47,839 nucleotides of DNA from JBEKHT01 sp049516595 (GCA_049516595.1 JBEKSY010000027.1:1-47839); one strand, 5' to 3'. Shown: positions 26,378 through 35,600, numbered from the stretch's first letter. Translations and numbers: made by a program. The notes: a model not told the origin generated them from the sequence alone.

Positions 26378-27532
26378 CTAGAAGACCCCTTGCATGCTCT
26401 GCTTGTAGCCGGTCAACTCGACATAACCGCTTCCCTCAACTGGGGCGCCCGCGCTTTCGCCCGAGACCGCCACGGCCCCCTCCCAATAGACGAAGTTCAA
26501 CCGCATCTCCTGATCCGCCAGGCGCGGCTCAACTTGAAGGTCGATGCCCTCGGAAGGGATGCGCAATCTCCAGCCGCTCGGGTAGGTTGCTCCACTCTCC
26601 GGGCTGCGCCATTGGTCGAGGACCTGCAGCATGACTTCACCTGCAGAAAGAGGGCGAGAACTGCCGTCAGACGCGACCAGAGTTCCGCTCGAATAGGGCG
26701 AGATCGAACCGTCCGCGCGTCGGATCTGATAGAGCATGAGATCACGCCCATCCGACAGCTGCAGGCCGAACCAGTCCCAGCCGATTTCATCTGTCTCCAG
26801 AGCGTTCGTCCCCCATTCGTGATCAAACCAGCTTTGGCCCGAAACGGAAACCTTGTGCCCGTTGAGGAGCAGAGTCCCCTGGGTGAGCATTCGAGTAAAG
26901 CTCAGATAGTACGAGGCGTTACCGCTGCTCTCGCCCTTTTGGCTGAGCCCATGATCTCCCTGCTCCACGACGGGCCGGGTGGCCAGGAGCTGCAAGTCGA
27001 TCGCCCATGGCCCCTGACGCGCCTGCAGGCGAACCTGGTTCCCGGCCGGATCCATCCCCGCGGCAGACCAAGCCTCCAGCCAAACCCGGTACGGGCTTCC
27101 ACTGGCTCCCGACAAGCCAGCGCTGCCCCGGCTGAATCGCTCGAAGAACACGTGCTCCCGGTCTGGGGGATCCGTGACTGCCAGATGGGCGAAGTAGATC
27201 TCGTCCGTGCTGAAATCGGCCGGGCCTGCCGCGGGGCCGGGCGCCAGCCCTCGCCGGAAGAAGGTGAGCTGATAACCGAGAGACTGCCCTTGGGCAGTCT
27301 GTAAATTCCCCGTGTAGTACCACCACTCAGACTGATAGTCGGGATGAGGCCCATGGTCTTGAGGGAATTGAAAACCTCGTCGCTGGGTCACGTGAGCGAA
27401 GGGGCTCCCCTCGGCCGCCGGAAGCAGCGTCAGGCTCGACGAGGAGGGGAGGTTCCCTTTGGCCGGCGTCAGACACGATTCGGCGGCCCAGGCAAGTAGC
27501 AGAAGTGGAAACACAACCCGGAGCCTTCTCAT
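26378..27532 (-). CDS. AttH/CrtC-like (lipocalin-type) lipoprotein
   Basis: A 384-residue exported protein, signal MRRLRVVFPLLLLAWAAESC with lipobox cysteine about 20. The body is the AttH/carotenoid 1,2-hydratase-like double lipocalin: FPQDHGPHPDYQSEWWYYTGNL, the W-Y-Y strand, SGQSWFDHEWG and DWFGLQLSDGRDLMLYQIR. Relatives in carotenoid clusters hydrate lycopene-type substrates, but AttH proteins next to ABC transporters are of unknown role. The start overlaps the stop of the FtsX-type permease by four bases (ATGA), so it belongs to that operon and probably receives or delivers a lipophilic molecule at the membrane surface (inference). Confidence 0.85.
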   Translation of the reverse strand: MRRLRVVFPLLLLAWAAESCLTPAKGNLPSSSSLTLLPAAEGSPFAHVTQRRGFQFPQDHGPHPDYQSEWWYYTGNLQTAQGQSLGYQLTFFRRGLAPGPAAGPADFSTDEIYFAHLAVTDPPDREHVFFERFSRGSAGLSGASGSPYRVWLEAWSAAGMDPAGNQVRLQARQGPWAIDLQLLATRPVVEQGDHGLSQKGESSGNASYYLSFTRMLTQGTLLLNGHKVSVSGQSWFDHEWGTNALETDEIGWDWFGLQLSDGRDLMLYQIRRADGSISPYSSGTLVASDGSSRPLSAGEVMLQVLDQWRSPESGATYPSGWRLRIPSEGIDLQVEPRLADQEMRLNFVYWEGAVAVSGESAGAPVEGSGYVELTGYKQSMQGVF

Positions 27533-30078
27533 TCCCCCCTCAAACCTTCCGCGACCGAGAGGCGTGACTGCCTGAGCGCCGGGTAAACCGCGGCCAGGAG
27601 GGCCGCGACCACGCCCAGCAGCAGGGCTTCCAGAAACACCTGCGGGGATCCTTGCCATTGAATCGTCCAGCCGAAGGAGCGCAGATTGATGACGTGAATG
27701 AGCAGCCAAGCCAGAAGAGCCCCCGTCGGCAAGGAAAGCACGCCGGCGATCAGACCCATCAGGACGCTCTCGCTGAGAGTGAGGCGCCAGAGTCCCCCTG
27801 GCGTAAGGCCGAGCGCACGCAGGGTAGCGAGTTCCCGCCCCCGCTCCAACTGAAGGGCGAGGATCGCGCTGAGCACTCCGATGAAAGCAACGATCACCGC
27901 CAGAATGCGCAGCGCGTTCGTGATGGCGAAGGTCCGGTCGAAAATGCGCAGGGCCTCGGCTCGCAGGACGGCGTTCTCCTGAACCTGCAGGCCGGTCCCG
28001 GCCAGGCTGGCGCGCAATTCCTCCGCAACCTGCGAGAGGGACGCTCCGGGTTTGACGAAAATGCCCAGAGAAGAGAGCGCCGTATCCTCCCAGTACCGAT
28101 GATACACATCGGAGGTCATCAAAACCGTCCCCCGGTCCGTCGAATAATCATAGTAGATCCCGACCACCCGAAAGACCTGCCACCCGCGATCGCCCAGAAG
28201 GCGAAGGCTCGCCGCTCCCGAGATCCCGTGCCGATAGGCGAAGGCTTCGCTGACGATCACCGCGCCCCCCAGGACCTGCTGCCAGACCTCCTCCGGGCTG
28301 CCCTGGGCAAACCGATAGAGACCGGCTGCGCGTTCTCGGCGTCCATCTACGACCGAGAGATCAATCGGCCCGAACTGGCTGTCGACCGAAACCGCTCGAA
28401 AGCCTTCTACCCGATCCACACTCGGTATCTGCGCAAGCCGAGTGGCCAGCTCCGCCGGCAGCGATGCCTCGGGGCGGGCGCCACTACTGGAGGGGGCCGA
28501 AACATACAGGTCCGCCCGCAGGGTCAGGTCTAGCCAGTTGACCACCGTGCTGCGGAAGCTAGAGATCATCAGCCCCACCCCGATCGTCACCGATAGCGCG
28601 ACCATCAAGGCGGCGATCGCCACACTGCTCCGGCTGAGAGCGTGGGCCACCGTGCGGGCCGCCATGCGCCCGAGAGTTCCCAGAGGGCGGGCCGCGCCTC
28701 TCGCGGCCAGCCCCATGGATATGGCGGTGGCCGCGGGGACGAGCAGCGAAATGCCGAGCAGGATCAAAAAGATCCCCGCAAAATTCAGGACCAGGGATTG
28801 GGTGACGAGCACCAGGCAAATGGCCCCGGCCAGCGCCAAGCCGAGGCCGGCCGCAGTCACCCCGGGCAGCATGCGGCGAACGCGGGTCTCGAGACTGCTG
28901 CGCTGAATCGCGGTGATGGCCGGCGCGCTGGCCGCCTCTACGGCCGGCCCCACGGCGGCCAGAATCCCCGCGCCCACTCCCAGGGCAAGCCCCGTGCCGA
29001 TCGCAGGCAGCTGCAACGCGGCCTCCCGAACGTTGACCACAAAATAGAAATCGTTGATCGTTTGGGTGATCAGGCTCAGGGCTCCCTGGGCTAAGAGCCA
29101 CCCCAGCCCGATTCCGCCCACAGCGCCGATCGCGGAGACCGCGCCGGCCTCGGCCAGAACCATCAGGACCACTTGGGTGCGGGAGACGCCCAGGGCGCGA
29201 AGGATCCCCAGAATGGTCCGTCGCTGCACAACGGCAAACATGATCGTGTTGTAGATCAGGAACATGCCGACCACCAGGGCCAGCAGGCTCAGGGCGGTCA
29301 GGTTCAGCTGAAAGGCGGCCGCCAGTTGCTGGGTGGTTTGAGACTGCTCGCTGGCGGGACGGACGGAGAAACCGCTCGGCAGGCGCTGCGCGATCCAGTC
29401 CGCCTGGGGCTGGTCCACAAGCAGGTCCACTCGAGACAGGCGGCGGTCCATTCCCAACAGCGCTTGGGCCGACCCAATATCCATGAAGAGCAGGCTGTTG
29501 GTCGCAAGCTGCTGGCGGGCGTCGGGAAGATGCAGGATCCCGATTACCCGCAGCCTCACCAGTCGATCTCCTACCTGCACCCGAAGCCCATCACCGAGAC
29601 GAATGCCATTCGCTGGGGCGAAAGAATCGCTGATGACGACACCCTGCGGATCCAGAAAGAACTGTTGAAATCCGGGCTGCGCGATGGACTGGGTGGTCAA
29701 CCATCCCCCAAAGGGAGCCTCTGCAAAAGGATCGATCCCCAAGACGGTCAGGGGAAGGTCCCCAAGATCCACAGCGATCGCTGTTCCGGTGACCACCGGG
29801 GCCGCCTCTTGGATGCCCCAATCGAGGCGTATCTGGCGATAGAGGTCGTCGGGAATTCCACTTGGACCTCCCAGGATCTGGTAGGTGGCGCTGCCCACCA
29901 CGGCCTGGCTACTGAGCGCAAAGGCGCGCTCCGCGCTGGCGTTGGCTAAGTCAATCGAAATGACCACCGCCACCCCCAGCGCGATCCCCAAGATCATCAA
30001 CCCGGTCTGCCAGGGACGGCGAATCAGGTCGCGCAAGCCGAGCCGCAGGAGAGGACGCAAGGAGACCATCGCAGGCAT
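27529..30078 (-). CDS. FtsX/MacB-family ABC permease with two FtsX domains
   Basis: An 849-residue membrane protein. An N-terminal helix (about 25-42) is followed by a large extracytoplasmic domain, three helices of a first FtsX domain (about 250-385), further helices near 410-470, a second extracytoplasmic domain and a final FtsX domain (about 700-845). This duplicated layout is typical of AttF/AttG-like and LolE-related permeases that work on lipids or lipoproteins mechanically, without channel transport. I start at the ATG ending at 30078, 17 bases after the ATPase stop; the open frame runs on into the ATPase gene and is rejected. It forms an operon with the ATPase and the AttH-like gene. 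Confidence 0.85.
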   Translation of the reverse strand: MPAMVSLRPLLRLGLRDLIRRPWQTGLMILGIALGVAVVISIDLANASAERAFALSSQAVVGSATYQILGGPSGIPDDLYRQIRLDWGIQEAAPVVTGTAIAVDLGDLPLTVLGIDPFAEAPFGGWLTTQSIAQPGFQQFFLDPQGVVISDSFAPANGIRLGDGLRVQVGDRLVRLRVIGILHLPDARQQLATNSLLFMDIGSAQALLGMDRRLSRVDLLVDQPQADWIAQRLPSGFSVRPASEQSQTTQQLAAAFQLNLTALSLLALVVGMFLIYNTIMFAVVQRRTILGILRALGVSRTQVVLMVLAEAGAVSAIGAVGGIGLGWLLAQGALSLITQTINDFYFVVNVREAALQLPAIGTGLALGVGAGILAAVGPAVEAASAPAITAIQRSSLETRVRRMLPGVTAAGLGLALAGAICLVLVTQSLVLNFAGIFLILLGISLLVPAATAISMGLAARGAARPLGTLGRMAARTVAHALSRSSVAIAALMVALSVTIGVGLMISSFRSTVVNWLDLTLRADLYVSAPSSSGARPEASLPAELATRLAQIPSVDRVEGFRAVSVDSQFGPIDLSVVDGRRERAAGLYRFAQGSPEEVWQQVLGGAVIVSEAFAYRHGISGAASLRLLGDRGWQVFRVVGIYYDYSTDRGTVLMTSDVYHRYWEDTALSSLGIFVKPGASLSQVAEELRASLAGTGLQVQENAVLRAEALRIFDRTFAITNALRILAVIVAFIGVLSAILALQLERGRELATLRALGLTPGGLWRLTLSESVLMGLIAGVLSLPTGALLAWLLIHVINLRSFGWTIQWQGSPQVFLEALLLGVVAALLAAVYPALRQSRLSVAEGLRGE

Positions 30079-30094
30079 TCCGCCACCCGCTGTC

Positions 30095-30817
30095 CTAGAC
30101 CGAGGCCAGGCCCCCGGAGGCTTCCAGCAAATCGATGTCCGGGGCGATCTGACCCTCCCGGAGGGTGAGCCGTCGGTCCGCCATTCCCGCAATCCAGCGG
30201 CTGTGCGTGACCAGGATCAGGGTGCCGCCCAAGCCCCGCGTGAGGCCCGTCAGCAACCTCATCACATCTTCCCCCGTGGCGCGATCCAAGTTGCCCGTCG
30301 GTTCGTCCGCAAGAACCAGACCAGGCGTGTGAATCAAAGCGCGCGCAACGGCCACGCGCTGCTGTTCTCCGCCGGAGAGCCGATCCGGAAACTCTCGGGT
30401 GCGGTCACCGAGTCCCACGCGCTCCAGCAGGTCATGCGCATGAGATAGAGATTCGCGGCCGTCACGGCCTGCGATTTCGATCGGCAGGAGCACATTCTCC
30501 AGGACGCTCAAGGTCGGGATCAAGTTAAAGAACTGGAAGACAAAACCAATGTGATCCCGCCGAAAGATCGTTCGGTCCCGCTCCGAGAGATGATTAATCA
30601 CCTTCCCCTGGAGGGTAACGGTGCCGCAATCCGGCAGGTCAATTCCAGCCAGGAGGTTGAGCAGAGTTGTCTTGCCGCTCCCGCTCCGACCGCGCACGGC
30701 GACCAACTCGCCCTGCGCGAGTTGGAGCGAAAGATCGCTCAGAACCCGCCGCTCATCCTTCGCCTGAGGATAGGACTTGCTCACACGGTCAAGCTCGATG
30801 AAGGCCGGCACTCGCAT
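30095..30817 (-). CDS. ABC ATPase of the MacB/LolD type
   Basis: A 240-residue nucleotide-binding subunit with Walker A GRSGSGKTTLLN (about 39-50), signature LSGGEQQRVAVARAL, Walker B LVLADEPTGNLD and switch histidine VTHSRW. The EPTGNLD wording is typical of LolD/MacB/FtsE ATPases that pair with FtsX permeases. The start is uncertain: the ATG at 30817 begins MRVPAFIELDRVSKSY like relatives, while a TTG at 30889 has a good GAGGTG upstream and would add 24 residues. It leads an operon with the permease and AttH-like lipoprotein. Transcribed divergently from queG. Confidence 0.9.
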   Translation of the reverse strand: MRVPAFIELDRVSKSYPQAKDERRVLSDLSLQLAQGELVAVRGRSGSGKTTLLNLLAGIDLPDCGTVTLQGKVINHLSERDRTIFRRDHIGFVFQFFNLIPTLSVLENVLLPIEIAGRDGRESLSHAHDLLERVGLGDRTREFPDRLSGGEQQRVAVARALIHTPGLVLADEPTGNLDRATGEDVMRLLTGLTRGLGGTLILVTHSRWIAGMADRRLTLREGQIAPDIDLLEASGGLASV

Positions 30818-31083
30818 CCTCGAGGATTGGGTAGGCCCTGGCCCGGGAATGGAGACCGCGAGACACGGCGGGGCATCAGGGCGGATCAAGTGTACACCTC
30901 GGCCTTTCCGGTTCCTTGGCCCGAACGCGCCGGTTGACGCGCATCGAGGTCTCCCGCAAATGGACAGGTCGAGGCCGTGCCCGGGTTCGGCCTGCCCAGC
31001 GGACTTGGCGAGCAGGTCCCTGCTCTTCCGGGAGGTGATAGCATTGAGACCTCTTCTCCGAACGAGAATGGGATCAAGAAACC

Positions 31084-32265
31084 GTGGGCGGACCCCGTTC
31101 GAATCCGCAGCTCAAGGAACAGATCCGGCGTCGATCGCGCGAGCTCGGGTTTGTCCAGTGCGGATTCACCACGCCGGATCCGCCCCCGCACTTCGCGCTT
31201 TTCCAGGCCTGGCTCGAGAGCGGCCGACACGGGCGGATGGCCTACCTGCAGAGCGCCCGGGCCCGATCCGCTCGTGGCCAGCCTCAAAGGCTGCTAGCGA
31301 GCTGCCGGTCCATCATCGTGCTTGCGGCTGCCTACCCTGCCCCCTCCGCGCCGGGACCAGACCCCATGGCTGGTCGCCTGGCTTGCTATGCTCAGGGAGA
31401 TGACTACCATGACGTCCTCCTCCCTAAGCTCAAGGCCTTGGTGGGTTTCATCGAGGAGAAACTGGGGCGGACCATTGAATTTCGAGCTTACACCGACACT
31501 GGCCCCATCCTGGAAAGAGACCTCGCCCAGCGAGCGGGCCTAGGCTGGATCGGCAAGAACACGTTGCTGATCCATCCCCGCTACGGATCGTGTTTCTTCC
31601 TTGCCGAAATCCTAATCGACGTCCTCCTTGCTCCTGACGAACCGTTCGAACCCGATCGCTGCGGAACATGCACGCGCTGTCTCCAGGCCTGCCCCACCCA
31701 GTGCATCCTTCCCAATCGCACTTTGGACGCGAGGCGCTGCCTTTCCTACCTGACCATCGAATTGAAAGGTCCGGTGCCAGCCGAATTGCGCGAGCCGGTC
31801 GGAAACTGGGTCTTTGGCTGTGATGTATGCCAGGAGGTATGCCCCTGGAACCGGCGGGCCCAGTCGCCTCCGCCGGATGCGCATTTTTTGCCTCGAGGCC
31901 ACTTTCCCATTGCGGATTTGACCAGGGAATTGGCCCTCGACAAAACCCAGGCGGCGGAACGATTCCGGGGAAGTCCTCTTCGCCGGACCAAACGCGAGGG
32001 TTACCGGCGGAATGTGGCCCTGGCCCTGGGGAACACCCGTCAGCCGGCGGCCGTCCCCGCCCTGTCACAGGCTCTGCGGGATCCGCTTCCACTCATTCGC
32101 CAGCATGCCGCCTGGGCCCTGGGGCGGATCGGCTCCGCGCATGCCAAGGAGGCCCTGGCTCAAGCCTTGCCCGAGGAACAGGACCTAGGCTGCCAGCAGG
32201 AGATCCTGAGTGCGCTGGGGGGAAAGGCTGCCGACCCTGCAGAACGGGGGCAGGCCAAACCCTGA
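31084..32265 (+). CDS. queG: Epoxyqueuosine reductase
   Basis: A 393-residue cytoplasmic B12- and iron-sulfur-dependent enzyme that reduces epoxyqueuosine to queuosine in tRNA, the last step of queuosine synthesis. The family segment YTDTGPILERDLAQRAGLGWIGKN is complete. Two ferredoxin-like cluster motifs follow: CGTCTRCLQACPTQCI and CDVCQEVCPWN, which hold two [4Fe-4S] clusters. The C-terminal 70 residues form HEAT-like repeats (VPALSQALRDPLPLIRQHAAWALGRIG), as in many QueG proteins. The start is a GTG at 31084 without a strong ribosome-binding site. No other queuosine genes are in the window. Confidence 0.93.
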   Translation: MGGPRSNPQLKEQIRRRSRELGFVQCGFTTPDPPPHFALFQAWLESGRHGRMAYLQSARARSARGQPQRLLASCRSIIVLAAAYPAPSAPGPDPMAGRLACYAQGDDYHDVLLPKLKALVGFIEEKLGRTIEFRAYTDTGPILERDLAQRAGLGWIGKNTLLIHPRYGSCFFLAEILIDVLLAPDEPFEPDRCGTCTRCLQACPTQCILPNRTLDARRCLSYLTIELKGPVPAELREPVGNWVFGCDVCQEVCPWNRRAQSPPPDAHFLPRGHFPIADLTRELALDKTQAAERFRGSPLRRTKREGYRRNVALALGNTRQPAAVPALSQALRDPLPLIRQHAAWALGRIGSAHAKEALAQALPEEQDLGCQQEILSALGGKAADPAERGQAKP

Positions 32266-32670
32266 CTCGGCCCGGCCAGCGCCTGGGATCGGCCCCCGCC
32301 CAGGACCCCTCACGATATCCTCAGGAGGTCCAGGGGAGCGCCCCTTGGATCCAGACCGATCCGCTCCAGAAATCCCATCAATCGTTCGAAGCGCCTTCTG
32401 GCGGGTTCGCGCCGTGGCCCTCCTGCGATCTCCCTGCTCTTGTGTCCCAAGCCCCCGCCTTCGGCCATGGCCTTCGTTCCAGGCGCCCAGGCCGCCTAGA
32501 CCTTCAGGTGGGCCAGGGTCTGGGCAGAGGATCCCTCTCAGGGATTGCCGAGGGATCCGGCCGGCCCGGTGCTGCCTGCTGGCACGGGCCAGACCCGCGA
32601 GGTAAAATCCAGGGGTTCCCTCGGCTTGACCTTTCAGGTCGAGCGGGGAGACGGAGAAGGGGAGAATGCC
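32266..32670. other. Intergenic region upstream of the LysM gene
   Basis: No gene is supported over about 400 bases. The right end holds a likely -10 (TAAAAT, 32603-32608) and, in the leader, a hairpin of gcttgacc (32624-32631) with ggtcgagc (32636-32643) that closes on tttc and precedes the ribosome-binding site. Confidence 0.5.
32603..32608 (+). promoter_or_regulatory. Putative -10 element of the LysM membrane protein gene
   Basis: TAAAAT within GGTAAAATCC, 63 bases before the ATG. It shares the GGTAWAMTC context with the elements at 40783 and 41904. No -35 is evident. Confidence 0.4.
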
Positions 32671-33402
32671 ATGTCCAATCCGAGCAAGGAAGACATAGGG
32701 AGCACCATTGAGCACTACCGTCGCAGACGTGAGCGCATCGGAAATTACGCGATCGGCGCCCTGGCTGCCATTCTCGCCGTCGTGGGCATCGTGTTAATCA
32801 TTGCGTGGCTGGGTGGGCCCATCAAGGTGAGTTTGCCCTTTCTGACCAGTCCGACCCCGACGGCCACCCTGACGCTCACGCCGTCACGGACCCCCACTCC
32901 CAGCCGCACGCCAACCGCCAGTCCTGTGCCTCCGACGCCCACCCTCTCGGGGCCGATCACCTACATCGTTCAACAAGGGGACTTGCTCGGAAGCATCGCC
33001 CAGAAGTACGGGGTGACGATCGCGGCGATCATGGCCGCCAATCCCAGCCTGACGGATCCGAGCCAGATCTTCGTGGGGCAGCGGCTGGTGATCCCAGCTC
33101 CAGGCAGCGAGCCGAGTCCGACCGCCCTGCCGACCGGCCTGAAGGCCGGAACCACTATCCTCTACTTGGTTCAATCTGGGGATTCGCTCCAGTCGATCGC
33201 CTCCAAGTTCAACTCCACCGCCGAGGACATCCAGAAGCTGAACAATATCACTGACCCTAACAAGATCTTTCCAGGGCTGTACCTGAAGGTGCGCTACGAT
33301 ATTGCCACCCCCACCCCAACCGTAGTCACCCCGACCCCGAGCCTCGTGCCGACGGCCAGCAACACCCCAACCATCGGACCGACCTCTACCCGGGCGCCCT
33401 AA
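32671..33402 (+). CDS. Membrane-anchored protein with two LysM domains
   Basis: A 243-residue protein with a short basic cytoplasmic N-terminus, one transmembrane helix (about 25-48), a Thr/Pro-rich linker (about 58-95), LysM domain 1 (about 97-142, YIVQQGDLLGSIAQKYGVT) and LysM domain 2 (about 165-208, YLVQSGDSLQSIASKFNST), then a Thr/Pro tail. LysM domains bind N-acetylglucosamine-containing polymers such as peptidoglycan. There is no hydrolase domain, so it is a cell-wall-binding or scaffolding protein. ATG 32671 with GGAG seven bases upstream is preferred over the longer upstream frame. It converges on groEL across a shared terminator. Confidence 0.88.
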   Translation: MSNPSKEDIGSTIEHYRRRRERIGNYAIGALAAILAVVGIVLIIAWLGGPIKVSLPFLTSPTPTATLTLTPSRTPTPSRTPTASPVPPTPTLSGPITYIVQQGDLLGSIAQKYGVTIAAIMAANPSLTDPSQIFVGQRLVIPAPGSEPSPTALPTGLKAGTTILYLVQSGDSLQSIASKFNSTAEDIQKLNNITDPNKIFPGLYLKVRYDIATPTPTVVTPTPSLVPTASNTPTIGPTSTRAP

Positions 33403-33430
33403 GCCCACAAATCCCCGGCGGACAAAAAAA

Positions 33431-33460
33431 GAAGCCCCTGGCCCGGAGGCCAGGGGCTTC
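33431..33460. terminator. Bidirectional terminator between LysM gene and groEL
   Basis: A perfect 13-bp stem, gaagcccctggcc (33431-33443) with ggccaggggcttc (33448-33460), four-base loop. A run of seven A on the left and tttct on the right give a T-run for transcripts from both sides, suiting the two converging genes. Confidence 0.92.
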
Positions 33461-33489
33461 TTTCTCATCTTGCGGGTTCGCAGCGCGTT

Positions 33490-35121
33490 CTAGTACTCCG
33501 GCATGGGGGGCGGTGCCGGCCTTTCCTTTTCGGGCACGTCCGTGATCAGGGCTTCGGTAGTCAGGATCATCGCGGCAATCGAAGCCGCATTTTCCAGGGC
33601 TCCGCGGGTCACCTTGGCCGGGTCGATAATGCCCGCCGTGACCATATCCACGTATTTCTCCGCGATCACGTCGAAGCCGATATTCTTGTCCTTGTCTTCG
33701 GACTGCTTGCGCCGAACGTTCTCGACCACCACCGCACCGTCCTGGCCAGAATTCGCGGCGATCTTGCGCATCGGCACCTCAAGCGCCTTGCGCACGATCT
33801 GCACCCCGACGGCCTCGTCCTCGTCGTCCATCTTCACCTTGTCGAGTGCGGCCATGGCGTTGATGAGGGCCACGCCCCCGCCCGGAACGATGCCCTCCTC
33901 GACAGCCGCCCGGGTCGCCGAAAGTGCGTCCTCCACTCGATGCTTCTTTTCCTTGAGCTCGGTTTCCGTGGCTGCTCCTACCTTGATCACGGCTACCCCG
34001 CCCGACAGCTTGGCGAGCCGTTCCTGGAGCTTTTCTTTGTCGTAATCCGAGGTCGATTTTTCGATCTCGACCTTGATCTCCTCGATTCGGCCCTTGATGC
34101 GCTTGGCATCGCCCTTGCCACCTATCAGCGTCGTGTCGTCCTTGGTCGCCTCGACCTTGTCGGCGCGACCCAGGTCAGAGATCTGGGTGGTGTCGAGTTT
34201 CTTGCCCAGCTCCTCGGTGATCACCGTGCCTCCGGTCAGGATGGCAATATCCTGAAGCATGGACTTGCGGCGGTCCCCGAATCCCGGAGCCTTGACGGCA
34301 ACGACATTGAGCATGCCTCTGAGCTTGTTCAGCACCAGCGTGGCCAGGGCCTCGCCGTCCACATCTTCGGCAATGATGACCAGATCGCGCTTGCCGGTCT
34401 GCACCAGCTTCTCCAGGACGGGGACGATGTCCGCGGCCGCCGAAATCTTCTTGTCATGAATCAGGATATACGGCTCGGTAATCACCGATTCCATGGTCTC
34501 GGGGCTGGTCACAAAGTAAGCCGAGATGTAGCCGCGGTCGAACTGCATGCCCTCGACGTATTCCTTCTCGAACTCGAGGCCTTTGGACTCCTCCACCGTG
34601 ATGACCCCGTCTTTTCCAACCTTGTCCATGACCTCTGCAATCAGCTCGCCGATTTCTCGGTCAGCGGCTGAGATCGCCGCGACGTTGGCAATTTCCTCTT
34701 TGGTCTCGATCTTAGTCGACATTTTGCGCAGGGCCTCAACCGCGGCCTCCGTGCCTCGCTCAATCCCGTGCTTGAGAAGCATGGGGTTGGATCCGGCGGC
34801 TACGCTCTTCAGACCCTCGGTAACCATCGCATGAGCCAGCACGGTCGACGTGGTCGTGCCATCGCCGGCAATGTCATTGGTCTTGGTCGCCGCCTCTTTG
34901 AGAAGCTGAGCGCCCATATTCTCGAAGGGATCCTCCAGTTCGATCTCCTTGGCCACGGTGACCCCATCGTGCGTGACCGTGGGCGAGCCGAACTTCTTGT
35001 CGAGCGCTACATTGCGGCCTTTGGGTCCCAGGGTGGTGGCCACCGCATTGGCAAGGATGTCAATCCCATTCTTCAGCCGGCGGCGGGCATCCTCAGAAAA
35101 GACGATTTGCTTTGCAGCCAT
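33490..35121 (-). CDS. groL: Chaperonin GroEL (60 kDa)
   Basis: A 543-residue chaperonin subunit. It starts MAAKQIVFSEDARRRL, has TTLGPKGRNVAL, the ATPase segment VTHDGVTVAKEIELEDPFENMGAQL, GDGTTTSTVLA and EGIVPGGGVALI. The tail is PAPPPMPEY and lacks the GGM repeats found in E. coli, which is common among distant phyla. It folds proteins in a ring complex with GroES encoded directly upstream. GGAGAGGAAACC precedes the ATG. Its mRNA comes from the CIRCE-controlled promoter upstream of groES; the groES-groEL gap is 54 bases. Confidence 0.98.
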   Translation of the reverse strand: MAAKQIVFSEDARRRLKNGIDILANAVATTLGPKGRNVALDKKFGSPTVTHDGVTVAKEIELEDPFENMGAQLLKEAATKTNDIAGDGTTTSTVLAHAMVTEGLKSVAAGSNPMLLKHGIERGTEAAVEALRKMSTKIETKEEIANVAAISAADREIGELIAEVMDKVGKDGVITVEESKGLEFEKEYVEGMQFDRGYISAYFVTSPETMESVITEPYILIHDKKISAAADIVPVLEKLVQTGKRDLVIIAEDVDGEALATLVLNKLRGMLNVVAVKAPGFGDRRKSMLQDIAILTGGTVITEELGKKLDTTQISDLGRADKVEATKDDTTLIGGKGDAKRIKGRIEEIKVEIEKSTSDYDKEKLQERLAKLSGGVAVIKVGAATETELKEKKHRVEDALSATRAAVEEGIVPGGGVALINAMAALDKVKMDDEDEAVGVQIVRKALEVPMRKIAANSGQDGAVVVENVRRKQSEDKDKNIGFDVIAEKYVDMVTAGIIDPAKVTRGALENAASIAAMILTTEALITDVPEKERPAPPPMPEY

Positions 35122-35175
35122 GGTTTCCTCTCCTTCAATGATTCATCGTCATGAGTAATGAATGACGACCAGGTT

Positions 35176-35472
35176 CTAGGATTCAACAATGCCCAGGATG
35201 TCGGATTCCTTGATGATCAAGACCTTCTTGGAGTCTAGTTTCACCTCGGTCCCCGCGTACTTGGCGAAAAGCACGGTGTCACCGACCTTCACGTCCATCG
35301 GGATGCGCTTCCCTTCCTCGTCGCGGGCTCCAGGCCCCGCAGCCAGGATCTTGCCTCGCTGCGGCTTTTCCTTCGCCGTCTCCGGAAGAACAATGCCTCC
35401 CGGGGTGACCTCGTCTTGCTCCAGCGGTTCGATCACGACACGGTCACCCAGGGGCTTGAGCGAAAGAGCCAT
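35176..35472 (-). CDS. groS: Co-chaperonin GroES (10 kDa)
   Basis: A 98-residue subunit of the heptameric lid of GroEL. LKPLGDRVVIEPLEQDEVTPGGIVLPETA covers the first strands and mobile loop, and VKVGDTVLFAKYAGTEVKLD the roof and second core. GGAGGTGGAACC precedes the ATG at ideal spacing. It is the first gene of the groESL operon, behind a sigma-70 promoter with a CIRCE operator. Confidence 0.98.
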   Translation of the reverse strand: MALSLKPLGDRVVIEPLEQDEVTPGGIVLPETAKEKPQRGKILAAGPGARDEEGKRIPMDVKVGDTVLFAKYAGTEVKLDSKKVLIIKESDILGIVES

Positions 35473-35512
35473 GGTTCCACCTCCATGTTGGATATAGTAT
35501 GGGCGAGAATCG

Positions 35513-35545
35513 TGCTTAGCACTCAGGCGAAAAGAGTGCTAAGCA
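35513..35545. promoter_or_regulatory. CIRCE operator (HrcA binding site)
   Basis: Perfect CIRCE core TTAGCACTC-N9-GAGTGCTAA at 35516-35542, extended by three further pairs on each side to 12-bp arms. It covers the expected transcription start of groES and lies 41 bases before its ATG. This is the classic site for the HrcA heat-shock repressor. No hrcA gene is in the window. Confidence 0.97.
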
Positions 35546-35551
35546 GCCCTC

Positions 35552-35580
35552 AATATACACAACTGTCCCCTTGCTGTCAA
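35552..35580 (-). promoter_or_regulatory. Sigma-70 promoter of groESL
   Basis: On the minus strand TTGACA (35580-35575), a 17-base spacer and TATATT (35557-35552). The predicted start falls at the edge of the CIRCE element, so bound HrcA would block it. The -35 box ends only one base short of the GGGGG tract that bounds the neighbouring insertion sequence. Confidence 0.93.
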
Positions 35581-35600
35581 GGGGGCGAATTGGATCACGT

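Noticed and set aside
33300..33400. Repeated Thr-Pro codons (ACCCC-type tracts) near the end of the LysM gene, which could look like a CRISPR or tandem array
   Set aside because: The repeats are codon-level Thr/Pro linker sequence with no constant spacer length or conserved repeat unit.
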